Positions 45,924 through 54,717 of a stretch of DNA of 64,000 nucleotides are shown piece after piece (the stretch's first letter is position 1; each line of letters opens with the position of its first letter). Origin of the DNA: Legionella cherrii (GTDB lineage: Bacteria; Pseudomonadota; Gammaproteobacteria; Legionellales; Legionellaceae); the NCBI RefSeq assembly GCF_900635815.1, contig NZ_LR134173.1, forward strand, positions 843,501 to 907,500, given 5' to 3'. Position numbers and translations under genes: made by a program. The notes under the pieces are model-generated. The model did not search any database, was not told the origin of the DNA, and saw only the letters and a program-made list of their open reading frames with translations.

Positions 45924-47201
45924 ATGTTCTTTAAGACTGATATTGAAACATTTGAACAGCTAGAAGCTGATTCGGTAGGGTACTTAAGAAAAAAAATAAA
46001 CACTATGAAAGGAATTAAAGCATCCAAAAAGTCGATTGCTTTGGCGATATTACGAATGCTTCCTTTCGCGAGTAAATTTATTGATTCTTTAGAGGGTGCC
46101 GGAAGTGCGATTAATCACTTGGTCATGGTAGAAGGCATTGTAAATCATGCTTCAAGTGCAGCAGCTGAAGGTTTTCATATTATTAAATTGCTGACGAGCA
46201 TCACTGATTTTGTGGAGGTTCCGATTATTTATTTTGGTGCTTATATAACCAATCAAAAAGTACCTTTCACTTTGTCGCGTAATGCGCGTTTTGTGTATGC
46301 TGCAGTAATTTTGGGACTTACAATAACTGCTTTGGCTTTCCCTCCAGCAGCTCCTATTATTGTCTTGGTTACCTCAATCACTGCATTGGGTCTGAGTCTA
46401 ATTACACTGACTAAACTTTATTACAAACGTTATGAACTGGAAGACAAGACAGTCAATATCAAAGAACAAATCGAGGCTAAAAAAATTCAGCTAAAGACTT
46501 TAATTGATAATTTAGAACAATTAGAGGCAGATGCTAAAAAAGCGAAGGAAGATGGAAAAATAGAGGAATATAAGACCCTAGAATCACAAATTGAAAGTGA
46601 ACGAAGTACCATTAAAGAGCAATTTAATTCATTACAAGAATTACTTAATAATCAAGTACGCTGCGAGCAAAAATTAGAAAAGTTGCGTACCACTGCTGTT
46701 TGGGATAAATCAGCCGGCGTCGCCTTTGCTTCATTGGCACTCATTGGAGCAATATTCAGTTTAATCGCTCCTCCCGTAGGACTTGGAATACTTGCGGTAA
46801 CCGCTTCTTTGGCAATTGCCTATACGGTTGCACGACTGACCTTTCCCTTGTTCAAGTCTCTTGCAAATAAAATAGTTAATTATGTAACAGGAAAATCTGA
46901 ATCTACTAAAGAAGGGAATGAGGAGCCAGCAGAGAAAGAGGCTCTGACCGAATCAGAATTTGATAGCTCGGCTAAAAGGGTTAAAAAGGATATGGCTGAC
47001 ATAGAAAAAATTGCAGAGCGATTAGAACACACCGTAGCGAGTGAGCCAATCAGTCATTCTGGAGCACAACCCGATCAATCTGCGCATGCCCTTGTTTCCG
47101 AAACGCTATTTAAACCGGTGTCTCAAAAGAATGAAGATGATGAAGAAAGTGAGGGTATAAAAGAGCAAAATGATGAGGAGCACAATAATTTAATGCAATG
47201 A
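45924..47201 (+). CDS. Membrane and coiled-coil orphan protein, candidate Dot/Icm effector
   Basis: I recognise no named domain. The 425-residue protein has a basic N-terminal helical part, a hydrophobic hairpin (about 128-160, FVYAAVILGLTITALAFPPAAPIIVLVTSITALGLSLITL), a long coiled coil (about 170-245, EQIEAKKIQLKTLIDNLEQLEADAKKAKE), and a second hydrophobic hairpin (about 265-300, AGVAFASLALIGAIFSLIAPPVGLGILAVTAS). The tail is hydrophilic and ends in an acidic block (NEDDEESEGIKEQNDEEHNNLMQ). There is no signal peptide. Two membrane hairpins, a coiled coil and a glutamate-rich C-terminus are common in Legionella effectors that sit in host membranes. This is an inference from features, not homology. 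Monocistronic, divergent from mnmG. Confidence 0.55.
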   Translation: MFFKTDIETFEQLEADSVGYLRKKINTMKGIKASKKSIALAILRMLPFASKFIDSLEGAGSAINHLVMVEGIVNHASSAAAEGFHIIKLLTSITDFVEVPIIYFGAYITNQKVPFTLSRNARFVYAAVILGLTITALAFPPAAPIIVLVTSITALGLSLITLTKLYYKRYELEDKTVNIKEQIEAKKIQLKTLIDNLEQLEADAKKAKEDGKIEEYKTLESQIESERSTIKEQFNSLQELLNNQVRCEQKLEKLRTTAVWDKSAGVAFASLALIGAIFSLIAPPVGLGILAVTASLAIAYTVARLTFPLFKSLANKIVNYVTGKSESTKEGNEEPAEKEALTESEFDSSAKRVKKDMADIEKIAERLEHTVASEPISHSGAQPDQSAHALVSETLFKPVSQKNEDDEESEGIKEQNDEEHNNLMQ

Positions 47202-47338
47202 GAGTGTCCAGGAAGGACACGAATACAAACTATACACTCATTTTAAGGTTCAAAATGACTATGCCCCTAGTCATGTTGAGCAGCATGAGCGAGAGTCACA
47301 AAATAGAAGCTAGGTTGTTCTAAAAATCTCAATGCGTA

Positions 47339-47363
47339 CATACTGCACATTCAGTGCAGTATG
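47339..47363. terminator. Perfect hairpin between convergent genes
   Basis: CATACTGCAC (47339-47348) pairs with GTGCAGTATG (47354-47363) across ATTCA, in the 203-base gap between the convergent orphan at 45924 and batD. The symmetry would serve both directions, but no U-tract is present. Factor-dependent or repeat-derived function are both possible. Confidence 0.4.
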
Positions 47364-47404
47364 CCGGAGCTTGCTGGCAATGAATCATTCTAAAAATGAA
47401 CTGT

Positions 47405-49069
47405 TCAAGACGGATTAATAGGCGGGAGGTCATTTTTGTTTTCTTGTTTACGTGCATTATTTTTTTTCATTTGTTGTATACTGCGCCACAATTCATCCCC
47501 ACGCCACAAGACTTTTTCTTTGCTTTTGTACAAAACTTGCGACAGAATTTGCACTTGTTTTTTAAAAGGCGCATCAGCAGTAAGACGTGTTAAGTCAGTT
47601 AGATTCAATATGGGGGCATCTGGCCAATGCATTCTAGCCCATTTTAATAAGGCATCACGCGCTCGTTGAGGATTTCCTTGTGCACAGGCTTTATGAAGTT
47701 CGTTTAATGCGGTTTTGTATCGACCCTTTCCCGTATTTTTATTACGTCTTTGCCAAGCCCATAGCGCCATAGTAAACAGCCAGGCAAACGCAAAAAGTGC
47801 AGCCACTACCCAGGCCCAATTGAATTGTGCTGATGACGTGGACTCCACCGTGTTTTGGATGGGTTGGGTAATCGTTTGATTTTTGCTTACTGCAGGTTGA
47901 TTGGGATTTGCTGCAGGGACGGGGGCGGTATTCGAGGGGGTCACTTCAAGTGTTTTTGCAGGCAAGGTGGCTACTTCTTCTTTTCCTGTTTCTGTATTGA
48001 ACCAAGGGAGTTTTAACTCTGGGATTGTTATTTTTCCTGATTTATTGAATAAATAGGTAATCTTAATCTCAGTGCGGCCAATCAGTTCTCCTTGCGTTAC
48101 CCTATTTTTATCTTTACCTTTCTCCGGGTAAACACTAACCCCATCTGTTTCAGCAAAATTGGGTGTAGGTAAAAGTTGTGCAGGAACACCCACGCCCTCA
48201 ATAATGACGTTACGAATTAATGTGTTGCCTTGAGGGATGGTTGGAGCGGAATTTTCATACTGTTCGAATAATTTAACCCCTTTGGCGGGCAACCATATTT
48301 TACCTGAAAATTCTTTGGGTATGGGTTGTACATCGAGACTAATCGTTTTGTCCGTAGCTTTAACTCGTTCGGGATTAAAGTCATAGATCAAAGCGGTAAA
48401 AACTGGGGATTTAATTTTTAGAGGGCCACTTTTTTGAGGAAAAATAGCATAATTTTGTTCTTCAACAATAAAGGTCACCCCATTTTTTTGGATTTGAGAG
48501 CGTCTGTTTTCACCTAAAGGAACAATCAAGGCATTTTCTACTTGAGGACCTTGGTAGTCTGCATCTAAAAGATGTTTCGAATTGTATAAAGTAACTTTAT
48601 AAATAATTTGTTGGTTTACATAAGGATTTTTTTTATCAACTTGAGTCGTTAAATAAAGATCTTGATTTCGCTGGGGGCTAGCCGAAGTAGGTGTGTTTTG
48701 AGAGGTTCCTGCAGTGACATCAATTGTTAATGGTTTTGTATATTCATTGCCGATTTTAATCCCTGGGATTGTTAATTTACCTTGTTTTTGGGGTTTTAAG
48801 GTGACGGTCCATTCGCTGGATGATTGAGATTGCCCATTGATAATGGAATAGTTCATGCGGCGTTCGGTGCCAAGGATCATAAAATCTTTTTGTAAGGGGG
48901 TCAGGTCAGGAATACCCCCATTTTGTAAATTATCTTGAGTCAGAATTAATCTGAATGAATCATCGATACTTATTTGAGAGGGCTCAACCTGTACTTGTAC
49001 TTCAGCATAAACTAATGTACTGAATAAATAAAAAAAACCAATAATTATTAATTTTCTCATTGATACCAT
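47405..49069 (-). CDS. batD: BatD-family protein
   Basis: BatD proteins (oxygen-tolerance/aerotolerance family) are exported, membrane-anchored proteins of MoxR-Bat operons. The 554 residues have a signal peptide (IIIGFFYLFSTLVYA), a large beta-rich periplasmic part (VQVEPSQISIDDSFRLILTQDN, then several Ig-like modules, with TVTLKPQKQGKLTIPGIKIG as the conserved phrase) and one membrane helix near the end (FNWAWVVAALFAFAWLFTMALWAW), followed by a cytosolic helical tail. It is the last gene of the operon and overlaps the TPR gene by 13 bases. The biochemical role is unknown. Confidence 0.85.
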   Translation of the reverse strand: MVSMRKLIIIGFFYLFSTLVYAEVQVQVEPSQISIDDSFRLILTQDNLQNGGIPDLTPLQKDFMILGTERRMNYSIINGQSQSSSEWTVTLKPQKQGKLTIPGIKIGNEYTKPLTIDVTAGTSQNTPTSASPQRNQDLYLTTQVDKKNPYVNQQIIYKVTLYNSKHLLDADYQGPQVENALIVPLGENRRSQIQKNGVTFIVEEQNYAIFPQKSGPLKIKSPVFTALIYDFNPERVKATDKTISLDVQPIPKEFSGKIWLPAKGVKLFEQYENSAPTIPQGNTLIRNVIIEGVGVPAQLLPTPNFAETDGVSVYPEKGKDKNRVTQGELIGRTEIKITYLFNKSGKITIPELKLPWFNTETGKEEVATLPAKTLEVTPSNTAPVPAANPNQPAVSKNQTITQPIQNTVESTSSAQFNWAWVVAALFAFAWLFTMALWAWQRRNKNTGKGRYKTALNELHKACAQGNPQRARDALLKWARMHWPDAPILNLTDLTRLTADAPFKKQVQILSQVLYKSKEKVLWRGDELWRSIQQMKKNNARKQENKNDLPPINPS

Positions 49070-50046
49070 CCGCGTTCCCTTCGTAAATGATCACGTAAGA
49101 ATTTTTCTCGCATTAAACCACCAGGATCATCTGGAATCAAACGTAACCACTGTTCTTTTGCTTGTTGTTTTTCTCGCTCTGCTTCGGACTGAGCTTCGCT
49201 ATTGCTTGGGTTATTCTTTTCTTTGTTTTGCTGATCTTTGTTTTGCTGATCTTTATTTTGCTGATCCTTGTTTTGCTGATCTTTGTTTTGTTGATCCTTG
49301 TTTTGCTGATCTTTGTTTTGCTGATCTTTGTTTTGCTGATCTTTGTTTTGCTGATCTTTGTTTTGCTGATCTTTGTTTTGTTGATCCTTGTTTTGTTGAT
49401 CCTTGTTTTGCTGATCTTGGTTTTGTTGATCTTTGTTTTGTTGATCTTTGTTTTGTTGATCTTTCTTTTGTTGATCTTTGTTTTGTTGATCTTTCTTTTG
49501 TTGATCTTGGTTTTGTTGATCTTGGTTTTGTTGATCTTGGTTTTGTTGATCCTTGTTTTGTTGATCTTTGTTTTGTTGATCTTGGTTTTGCTGATCTTTG
49601 TTTTGTTGATCTTGGTTTTGTTGATCTTTGTTTTGCTGATCTTTGTTTTGTTTCTTTTCTTTATCTTGTTTCAAAAGATCTTCAACTAGCTTACGGTTAT
49701 AAAGGGCGTCTTGATCTGCTGAATTGAGCGCTAATGCTTTATCATAAGCTTTAATTGCCTCTTCATATTGCCCCATATGCGCTAAGGCATTACCTTGATT
49801 ATAGTAGCCTTGTTCATTTTTTAATGCTTGATACAACTCAGCAGCTTTTTGGTAATCGCCTGCACGATATGCCGCAGCAGCAGCCCAATCATTGCGTTGA
49901 AACGTTTCTTTGGCTTGTTTGAATTGATTTTTTGCCATTAAGTCTCGTCCTTGTTGATCCGCGGTAGACCATAAGTCCTGCCAACTAAAGGCATGGGCCG
50001 TTAAAGAAATAAATGAGCAGCATAAAAGAATAAAGTAACGCATCAT
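49057..50046 (-). CDS. batC: TPR protein of the Bat operon (BatC-like) with 28 pentapeptide repeats
   Basis: The 329-residue protein has a signal peptide (FILLCCSFISLTAHAF), a TPR region (about 40-120, QFKQAKETFQRNDWAAAAAYRAGDYQKAAELY and YYNQGNALAHMGQYEEAIKAYDKAL), and then 28 tandem copies of a five-residue unit, mostly NKDQQ or NQDQQ (residues 134-273). An acidic/basic tail follows, ending in LRLIPDDPGGLMREKFLRDHLRRERGWYQ, a conserved C-terminus of these VWA-operon TPR proteins. The repeat replaces the usual short Q/E-rich linker. It overlaps batB and batD. It probably forms a periplasmic platform, an inference from the family. The repeat number may differ between strains. Confidence 0.85.
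   Translation of the reverse strand: MMRYFILLCCSFISLTAHAFSWQDLWSTADQQGRDLMAKNQFKQAKETFQRNDWAAAAAYRAGDYQKAAELYQALKNEQGYYNQGNALAHMGQYEEAIKAYDKALALNSADQDALYNRKLVEDLLKQDKEKKQNKDQQNKDQQNQDQQNKDQQNQDQQNKDQQNKDQQNQDQQNQDQQNQDQQKKDQQNKDQQKKDQQNKDQQNKDQQNQDQQNKDQQNKDQQNKDQQNKDQQNKDQQNKDQQNKDQQNKDQQNKDQQNKDQQNKDQQNKDQQNKEKNNPSNSEAQSEAEREKQQAKEQWLRLIPDDPGGLMREKFLRDHLRRERGWYQ
49228..49647. repeat. 15-base tandem repeat tract (about 28 copies) in the Bat TPR gene
   Basis: On the plus strand the unit is TTGTTTTGCTGATCT with variants (TTGTTGATC, CCTTGTT, TTGG), in exact 15-base phase. It encodes NKDQQ, NQDQQ or KKDQQ. The phase is kept throughout, so changes in copy number would keep the frame. Confidence 0.92.
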
Positions 50047-50972
50047 ACAACGATCCTCTGTATCCAGCCACGTCGAAATACAGGCAACAGCAACAACAAC
50101 GCAGGAATTAAAAACCAGCGTCCTTCATCGCGCCAAAGGGGTATGTCATCGTCTTGGCTTAAAACAAATTCGTTATTATTACTTGAATTGAGCCATTGTT
50201 CTAAGTCATGGGAGTCTGGGGTATATTGTACCAATTGTCCTCCACCTGCATCAGCAAAACGGCCAAAAAGGGGATTCAGATTTTTATCTGCTTTGACTGG
50301 CATAATCGAAGAATAAATCCCAGATTCCGCTAATTTTTTTGCGAGAGCAATTGCCTCATCGGAGGGGGTATCTGCAGTTAATACCAAAATTTGTCCTTGG
50401 TTATAACCTGCTTGTTTGATGAGTTTACTGGCTTCATTCAAGGCACTATCAAGATTCTGTCCGGTTACGGGCATGATATCTGGGGTTAGCGAAGAAAGTA
50501 GGGATGAAATAGTTTGCCCATCATCAGTCAGTGGTGAAACAACAAAAGGTTCACTGGTAAAGGCCACAAGACCGAATTGCCCTACCTCTTTGTGAGCAAA
50601 CAAATCATGCAGCTTAAATTTTGCTCGGCTTAAGCGGTTGGGTGTTAAATCGTTAGCCATCATATTTTCTGACATATCTAAAACGAGAACTCGAGGTTGT
50701 ATGGGCTTATAGGTTGCTACGGGCAGTTTATACCAAACAGGACCGGCGATGCTCAAAATCATGAATAGAATACTTAAAAACAGACACAGCATAGAACTCA
50801 TCCGTCGACCTTGGCCTTTTTTCTGCAATAGATGACTCAATAAATGGGAATCACAGACTTCTGACCAAGAATGTAACTTCGGTTTTTGTCGCCATAAAAC
50901 GAAAATCAATCCTAATAAAGGCAAAATCATTAAAAGCCACCAAGGCCTCAAAAAATGAAAATCTGCAATCAT
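50043..50972 (-). CDS. batB: VWA-domain membrane protein BatB-like
   Basis: The 309 residues have two membrane helices at the N-terminus (WWLLMILPLLGLIFVLW and MLCLFLSILFMILSIAGPVWY), a von Willebrand A domain (about 85-265), and a C-terminal helix (WFLIPALLLLLPVF). The metal-site motif reads VLDMSENMMANDL, so the canonical DxSxS is DMSEN, with the last serine replaced. TPDSHDLEQWL replaces part of the usual end. It pairs with the next VWA gene, which it overlaps by 4 bases. Confidence 0.85.
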   Translation of the reverse strand: MIADFHFLRPWWLLMILPLLGLIFVLWRQKPKLHSWSEVCDSHLLSHLLQKKGQGRRMSSMLCLFLSILFMILSIAGPVWYKLPVATYKPIQPRVLVLDMSENMMANDLTPNRLSRAKFKLHDLFAHKEVGQFGLVAFTSEPFVVSPLTDDGQTISSLLSSLTPDIMPVTGQNLDSALNEASKLIKQAGYNQGQILVLTADTPSDEAIALAKKLAESGIYSSIMPVKADKNLNPLFGRFADAGGGQLVQYTPDSHDLEQWLNSSNNNEFVLSQDDDIPLWRDEGRWFLIPALLLLLPVFRRGWIQRIVV

Positions 50973-51997
50973 GATTTTAATGCCCCCCGACTTGATATCG
51001 CTGAGTTTACGCTCAAGGTCAGGTCTGCTTTGCTAATTAGCCAAGAGAAACAAAGTAATAGTGCCATACCAACACACCATGGATAATATTCTTTTTGTGG
51101 CCGCACAGTCGCTTGTTCCTGGCTTACGGTTTCCAACTCGTTAATGGTTTTATAAATAGAATGTAATGTTTCAGTATCTGTAGCACGGAAATAACGACCG
51201 CCAGTCATGTCAGACATTTTTTTTAAGGTCTCTTCATCCAAATCTGCGGAAGCATTTTGCATGATAAAATCACCCACTAAGGCTCTTGAATCTGCTTCAG
51301 ATCCTAAGCCTATGGTGTAGATTTTAATTCCTTCTTCTTTAGCGAGTTCTGCTGCTTTTAGTGGGGCAAGTATGCCGGAATTATTTGCTCCGTCAGTCAA
51401 TAAAATCAGAATTCTTCCTTTTTTGGGAACATCATCCAGCCGTTTTACAGCCAGACCAACGGCATCGCCAATGGAGGTGGTTTTCCCTGCAAGGCCAGCG
51501 GTGGCATCTTCAAGACGTAAAAGAATGGTATGTCGGTCATAAGTAAGTGGTGTCTGTAAGTAAGCGCGCGTTCCGAAGAGGATCAGACCAATTTTGTCTC
51601 CTGACCGATCGCGTACAAATTGCTCCGCGGCACTTTTTACTACGCTTAAACGACTTACAGGTCGTCCATAGAGGAGCATATCAGGAATTTCCATACTGCC
51701 AGATAAATCTAAAGCCAGCATGATGTTAAAACCTTCACGCGCAATGGGTTTGGGAGCACCAATCCAACGAGGGCCTGCTAAAGCAATAACCAATAATAAC
51801 CACACCATAGCTGGAATTATGAGTGAGTATTGTGCTGAAACAGAACGTTTCTCTTGATCGGCGATGAGGACCATATCAGCAAAAAAAGGGACTTTCAATG
51901 CAGCCGGCAATTGTACTTTGGCTCTTGGTATTAAAAACCAAAAGAGTAAGGGTAAAGGTAACAGGATTAAAACCCAAGGATTGGCTAATTCGAACAT
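50969..51997 (-). CDS. batA: VWA-domain membrane protein BatA-like
   Basis: The 342 residues carry a membrane helix pair near the N-terminus (WVLILLPLPLLFWFLIP and IIPAMVWLLLVIALAGPRWIG), a VWA domain with intact metal site LALDLSGSMEIPDM (DxSxS), GLILFGTRAYLQTPLTYD and ILLTDGANNSG, and a C-terminal helix (WCVGMALLLCFSWLIS). It is the usual BatA of MoxR operons. It overlaps the DUF4381 gene by 13 bases upstream and batB by 4 bases downstream, so the proteins are probably made together. Confidence 0.9.
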   Translation of the reverse strand: MFELANPWVLILLPLPLLFWFLIPRAKVQLPAALKVPFFADMVLIADQEKRSVSAQYSLIIPAMVWLLLVIALAGPRWIGAPKPIAREGFNIMLALDLSGSMEIPDMLLYGRPVSRLSVVKSAAEQFVRDRSGDKIGLILFGTRAYLQTPLTYDRHTILLRLEDATAGLAGKTTSIGDAVGLAVKRLDDVPKKGRILILLTDGANNSGILAPLKAAELAKEEGIKIYTIGLGSEADSRALVGDFIMQNASADLDEETLKKMSDMTGGRYFRATDTETLHSIYKTINELETVSQEQATVRPQKEYYPWCVGMALLLCFSWLISKADLTLSVNSAISSRGALKS

Positions 51998-52470
51998 GGC
52001 ACTCTCCTTTGTTTAATCCAGAGTTGTGCCGTGGTAAACAAGGGTTTGAGATCCATGGTTTCCCCTGTTTTAAACGGAGCATCTAGCAACATGTCTTTTA
52101 CCAAATTAAAATCAAGTCCTTTGCTGGTTTCATTTAAAAATTTAAGCCAGTCTTCCCCATGCAAACTGGCAACACGTTCCCTTGGATAATAGACAAGAGC
52201 GACTCGGCGTAACAATTCTGAAACATGAGCACTGGCCAACGAGCTGTTCTGTTCTTTTTCATAGTTTTTTAGATAGTCATTTAACAAAAGCAAAGCGTGT
52301 TTCTTGGCCAATGCATGGCGATGTCTTTTATAAGCACCATAAGCGAGTAGGATTGCTATAAATAAAATGAGCCCCATCAGAATGTACCATCCAGGAGCCA
52401 ATGGCCACCAACCAATCGGGGTAGGAAGATGGATGTCTTTTAACTGTGCCAAGGGATCAGTGTTAGCCAC
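51985..52470 (-). CDS. DUF4381 family membrane protein of the Bat operon
   Basis: The 161-residue protein has one membrane helix (ILMGLILFIAILLAYGAY, about 28-46) preceded by LKDIHLPTPIGWWPLAPGWY, the characteristic DUF4381 start. The cytosolic remainder (about 48-161) has ALLLLNDYLKNYEKEQNSS, HVSELLRRVALVYYPRERVASLHGEDWLKFLNET and ends LFTTAQLWIKQRRVPCSN. These are the family features. It overlaps the DUF58 gene by 8 bases and batA by 13. Confidence 0.85.
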   Translation of the reverse strand: MANTDPLAQLKDIHLPTPIGWWPLAPGWYILMGLILFIAILLAYGAYKRHRHALAKKHALLLLNDYLKNYEKEQNSSLASAHVSELLRRVALVYYPRERVASLHGEDWLKFLNETSKGLDFNLVKDMLLDAPFKTGETMDLKPLFTTAQLWIKQRRVPCSN

Positions 52471-53374
52471 GAGACCTCCTGGGAAACGTTTGACGCACCA
52501 CCTGTGCTAAATTTACATCTGCTGTAACCTGTACATACTGAATGCACAAGCGTCGTAATTGATTTTGCAAATGCTCTATGCGCTGTTGGCAATATTGCTC
52601 ATAAGCCGTGTTCACTGAATGTAAGCTGGTATCAAGTATTATTTCTTGCTGTCCATTCGTCATCGCATATTGCTGTGGTTTTGGCGGCGAAAGTTCCACA
52701 CGATCACAAATATGATAGGCCAGGATGTCATTATGGTAGCGTAATCGATTTAAATGCTTTTCACATTCACTGTCCATAGAGTAAAAATCACTGATCAGAA
52801 CCAGGATACTCCCTGGTCTCACCACGCGCCGTAAGCGTGCTAATGCATCACTAAGCAACCTGGGTTTGGCTTCTCTTTGTTCTTCGCTCTGATCAGTATA
52901 TCGACTCAAAGAAGCTAACAAAGGCAGTACCCCCATATCACGACTGCGAGGAGTAAACTCACTGTGATCCGTGGCGGAGAAGAATACACCACCTACTCTA
53001 TCGCCTTCCTTGATTACTGTCCAAGCAAGAAGCGCTGCTAATCGGGCTGCAATTACTGATTTAAACGCAATGCGGGTACCGAAAATCATGGAAGGATTAA
53101 AATCTGTGAGAATGACTACTGGTCTTTCACGCTCTTCTTGATAAATTTTGACATGCGGCCTACCTGTACGTGCAGTAACGCGCCACTCCATATGGCGTAT
53201 TTCATCACCTGCCTGATAATTCCTAACTTCGGCAAAATCCATGCCACGACCACGTAATTTGGATAAATGATTGCCGGACCGTATTGCTTTACCCTCCGGG
53301 TGATAATGAACGGATTGCACGTAACGCCTTAAATCAATTAACTCATTTAATTCTGCAATAACGCCATTAGCCAT
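52463..53374 (-). CDS. DUF58 family protein of the Bat operon
   Basis: The start is the ATG at 53374 (MANGVIAELNELIDLRRYV), with GAGG upstream; the frame is open to 53431 but the extension is unlike the family. The DUF58 core motif is visible: GRGMDFAEVRNYQAGDEIRHMEWRVTARTGRPHVKIYQEERERPVVI, followed by a VWA-like domain (ILTDFNPSMIFG, SILVLISDFYSMD). It is soluble and probably cytosolic. It follows moxR, from which it is separated by 122 bases, and starts the chain of overlapping genes. Confidence 0.9.
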   Translation of the reverse strand: MANGVIAELNELIDLRRYVQSVHYHPEGKAIRSGNHLSKLRGRGMDFAEVRNYQAGDEIRHMEWRVTARTGRPHVKIYQEERERPVVILTDFNPSMIFGTRIAFKSVIAARLAALLAWTVIKEGDRVGGVFFSATDHSEFTPRSRDMGVLPLLASLSRYTDQSEEQREAKPRLLSDALARLRRVVRPGSILVLISDFYSMDSECEKHLNRLRYHNDILAYHICDRVELSPPKPQQYAMTNGQQEIILDTSLHSVNTAYEQYCQQRIEHLQNQLRRLCIQYVQVTADVNLAQVVRQTFPRRSRG

Positions 53375-53496
53375 AAAAACCTCATATACTTCATATGCTG
53401 TGAAAATGGGGGTTGAACCCGCCAAATTCAAGGCTATTCATTTGTTGGGCCAGCCCATGCATGAGGGGACTTAATGGTAGTGTCCTAAACCCCAAG

Positions 53497-54498
53497 CTAC
53501 GGAACAGCAACTAAACGTAATAAAGAGTCAATAAAATCATCGCTGTGGATTCCTTCTGCCTCAGCTTCAAAACTTAACAAAATTCGATGGCGTAATACAT
53601 CATGCGCAATGACATGAATGTCATCTGGAGTGACATAATCTCTACCAGAAAGCCAGGCATGCGCTTTGGAACAGCGGTCCAAAGCAATGGTGGCGCGAGG
53701 GCTGGCACCAAAACGCAACCAACGGCCCAGTTCTTCACTGTATATACCTGGATTACGTGTTGCTACCACTAATTGCACCAGATAGTTTTCCAATGCTTCG
53801 CTTGTATGCACATTAAGTACTTGTTTCCGTGCTTCAAATAATGTTTTTTGTGATAATTTCTCTGACGAGGCTGGTTTGGTGGCCATTGCAGCGCCTAAGG
53901 CTTCTTTGCGTGATAAGGCCAATATATCGTGCTCTACTTTGGCATCAGGGTAACTAATTTTTACGTACATCAAAAATCGGTCCAATTGGGCTTCAGGCAA
54001 AGGATATGTTCCTTCCTGCTCAATGGGGTTTTGTGTTGCCATCACCAAAAATAATTCAGGCAGAGGATAGGTCTTACCTCCTATAGTCACTTGTCTTTCA
54101 GCCATTGCCTCAAGTAAGGCCGATTGTACTTTTGCTGGGGCACGGTTAATTTCATCTGCTAAAAGCAAATGATGGAATATAGGACCTGGTTGAAATACAA
54201 AAGAACCATTTTGTGGATGATATACATCCGTACCGGTTAAATCGCCAGGTAATAGATCAGGTGTAAATTGGATGCGATGAAAATTACCTTCAACCCCATC
54301 AGATAACTCTTTAACCGCCCTGGTTTTTGCCAATCCGGGGGCGCCTTCTACCAGTAAATGGCCATCAGCAAGTAAGGCAATGAGCAAACGTGAGATTAAT
54401 TCATTTTGGCCTAAAATTTGCGAATTTAAGCGATGACTTAACTGTAATATTTGGTGTTGCACAGCATTTCCAGTCTTATTGTCTTCTACCTGCTCCAT
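53497..54498 (-). CDS. moxR: MoxR-family AAA+ ATPase
   Basis: MoxR ATPases are chaperone-like and act with VWA partners. The 333 residues have Walker A LVEGAPGLAKTRAVKEL, Walker B HHLLLADEINRAPAKVQSALLEAMAERQVTI, sensor 1 LFLVMATQNPIEQEGTYPLPEAQLDRFLM, and the C-terminal lid with LRFGASPRATIALDRCSKAHAWLSGRDYVTPDDI, all hallmarks. It is the first gene of the Bat operon. Confidence 0.95.
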   Translation of the reverse strand: MEQVEDNKTGNAVQHQILQLSHRLNSQILGQNELISRLLIALLADGHLLVEGAPGLAKTRAVKELSDGVEGNFHRIQFTPDLLPGDLTGTDVYHPQNGSFVFQPGPIFHHLLLADEINRAPAKVQSALLEAMAERQVTIGGKTYPLPELFLVMATQNPIEQEGTYPLPEAQLDRFLMYVKISYPDAKVEHDILALSRKEALGAAMATKPASSEKLSQKTLFEARKQVLNVHTSEALENYLVQLVVATRNPGIYSEELGRWLRFGASPRATIALDRCSKAHAWLSGRDYVTPDDIHVIAHDVLRHRILLSFEAEAEGIHSDDFIDSLLRLVAVP

Positions 54499-54599
54499 AA
54501 TTTCTACCTTAATATAAAAAACATCGAAGAATCAAATTAAGAGAACTTATCCTAACGTGAATTGTACGCGCTGCCAAGTGGGGAAGAACAACTGAATTA

Positions 54600-54670
54600 T
54601 CGTCAACTCGAGCATCGTGAGGGATGATGAGGCTTTTGTCGAAGTGATGGCCGCTGCACTCAGGATGACA
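54600..54670. repeat. Degenerate family B palindromic repeat
   Basis: CGTCAACTCGAGCATCGTGAGGGATGA and CTGCACTCAGGATGACA form the decayed arms of the GTCATCCCGAGTGC...GGGATGACG family seen at 10091-10175 and 18779-18849. It lies between the HEPN-like gene and moxR. Confidence 0.5.
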
Positions 54671-54717
54671 TCAGAAGCCTAAGGCTAAGTCTCGTTTCAT
54701 CCAGGCCACGGTATTGA

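Noticed and set aside
49228..49647. Tandem repeats resembling a CRISPR array
   Set aside because: The units are 15 bases, directly adjacent without spacers and in frame with a gene.
49158..49727. Two long open frames on the plus strand opposite the Bat TPR gene, made of repeated FADLCFVDL or LVLLIFVLL
   Set aside because: They are a product of the 15-base repeat, which has no stop in any of these frames. There is no ribosome-binding site or non-repetitive coding part.
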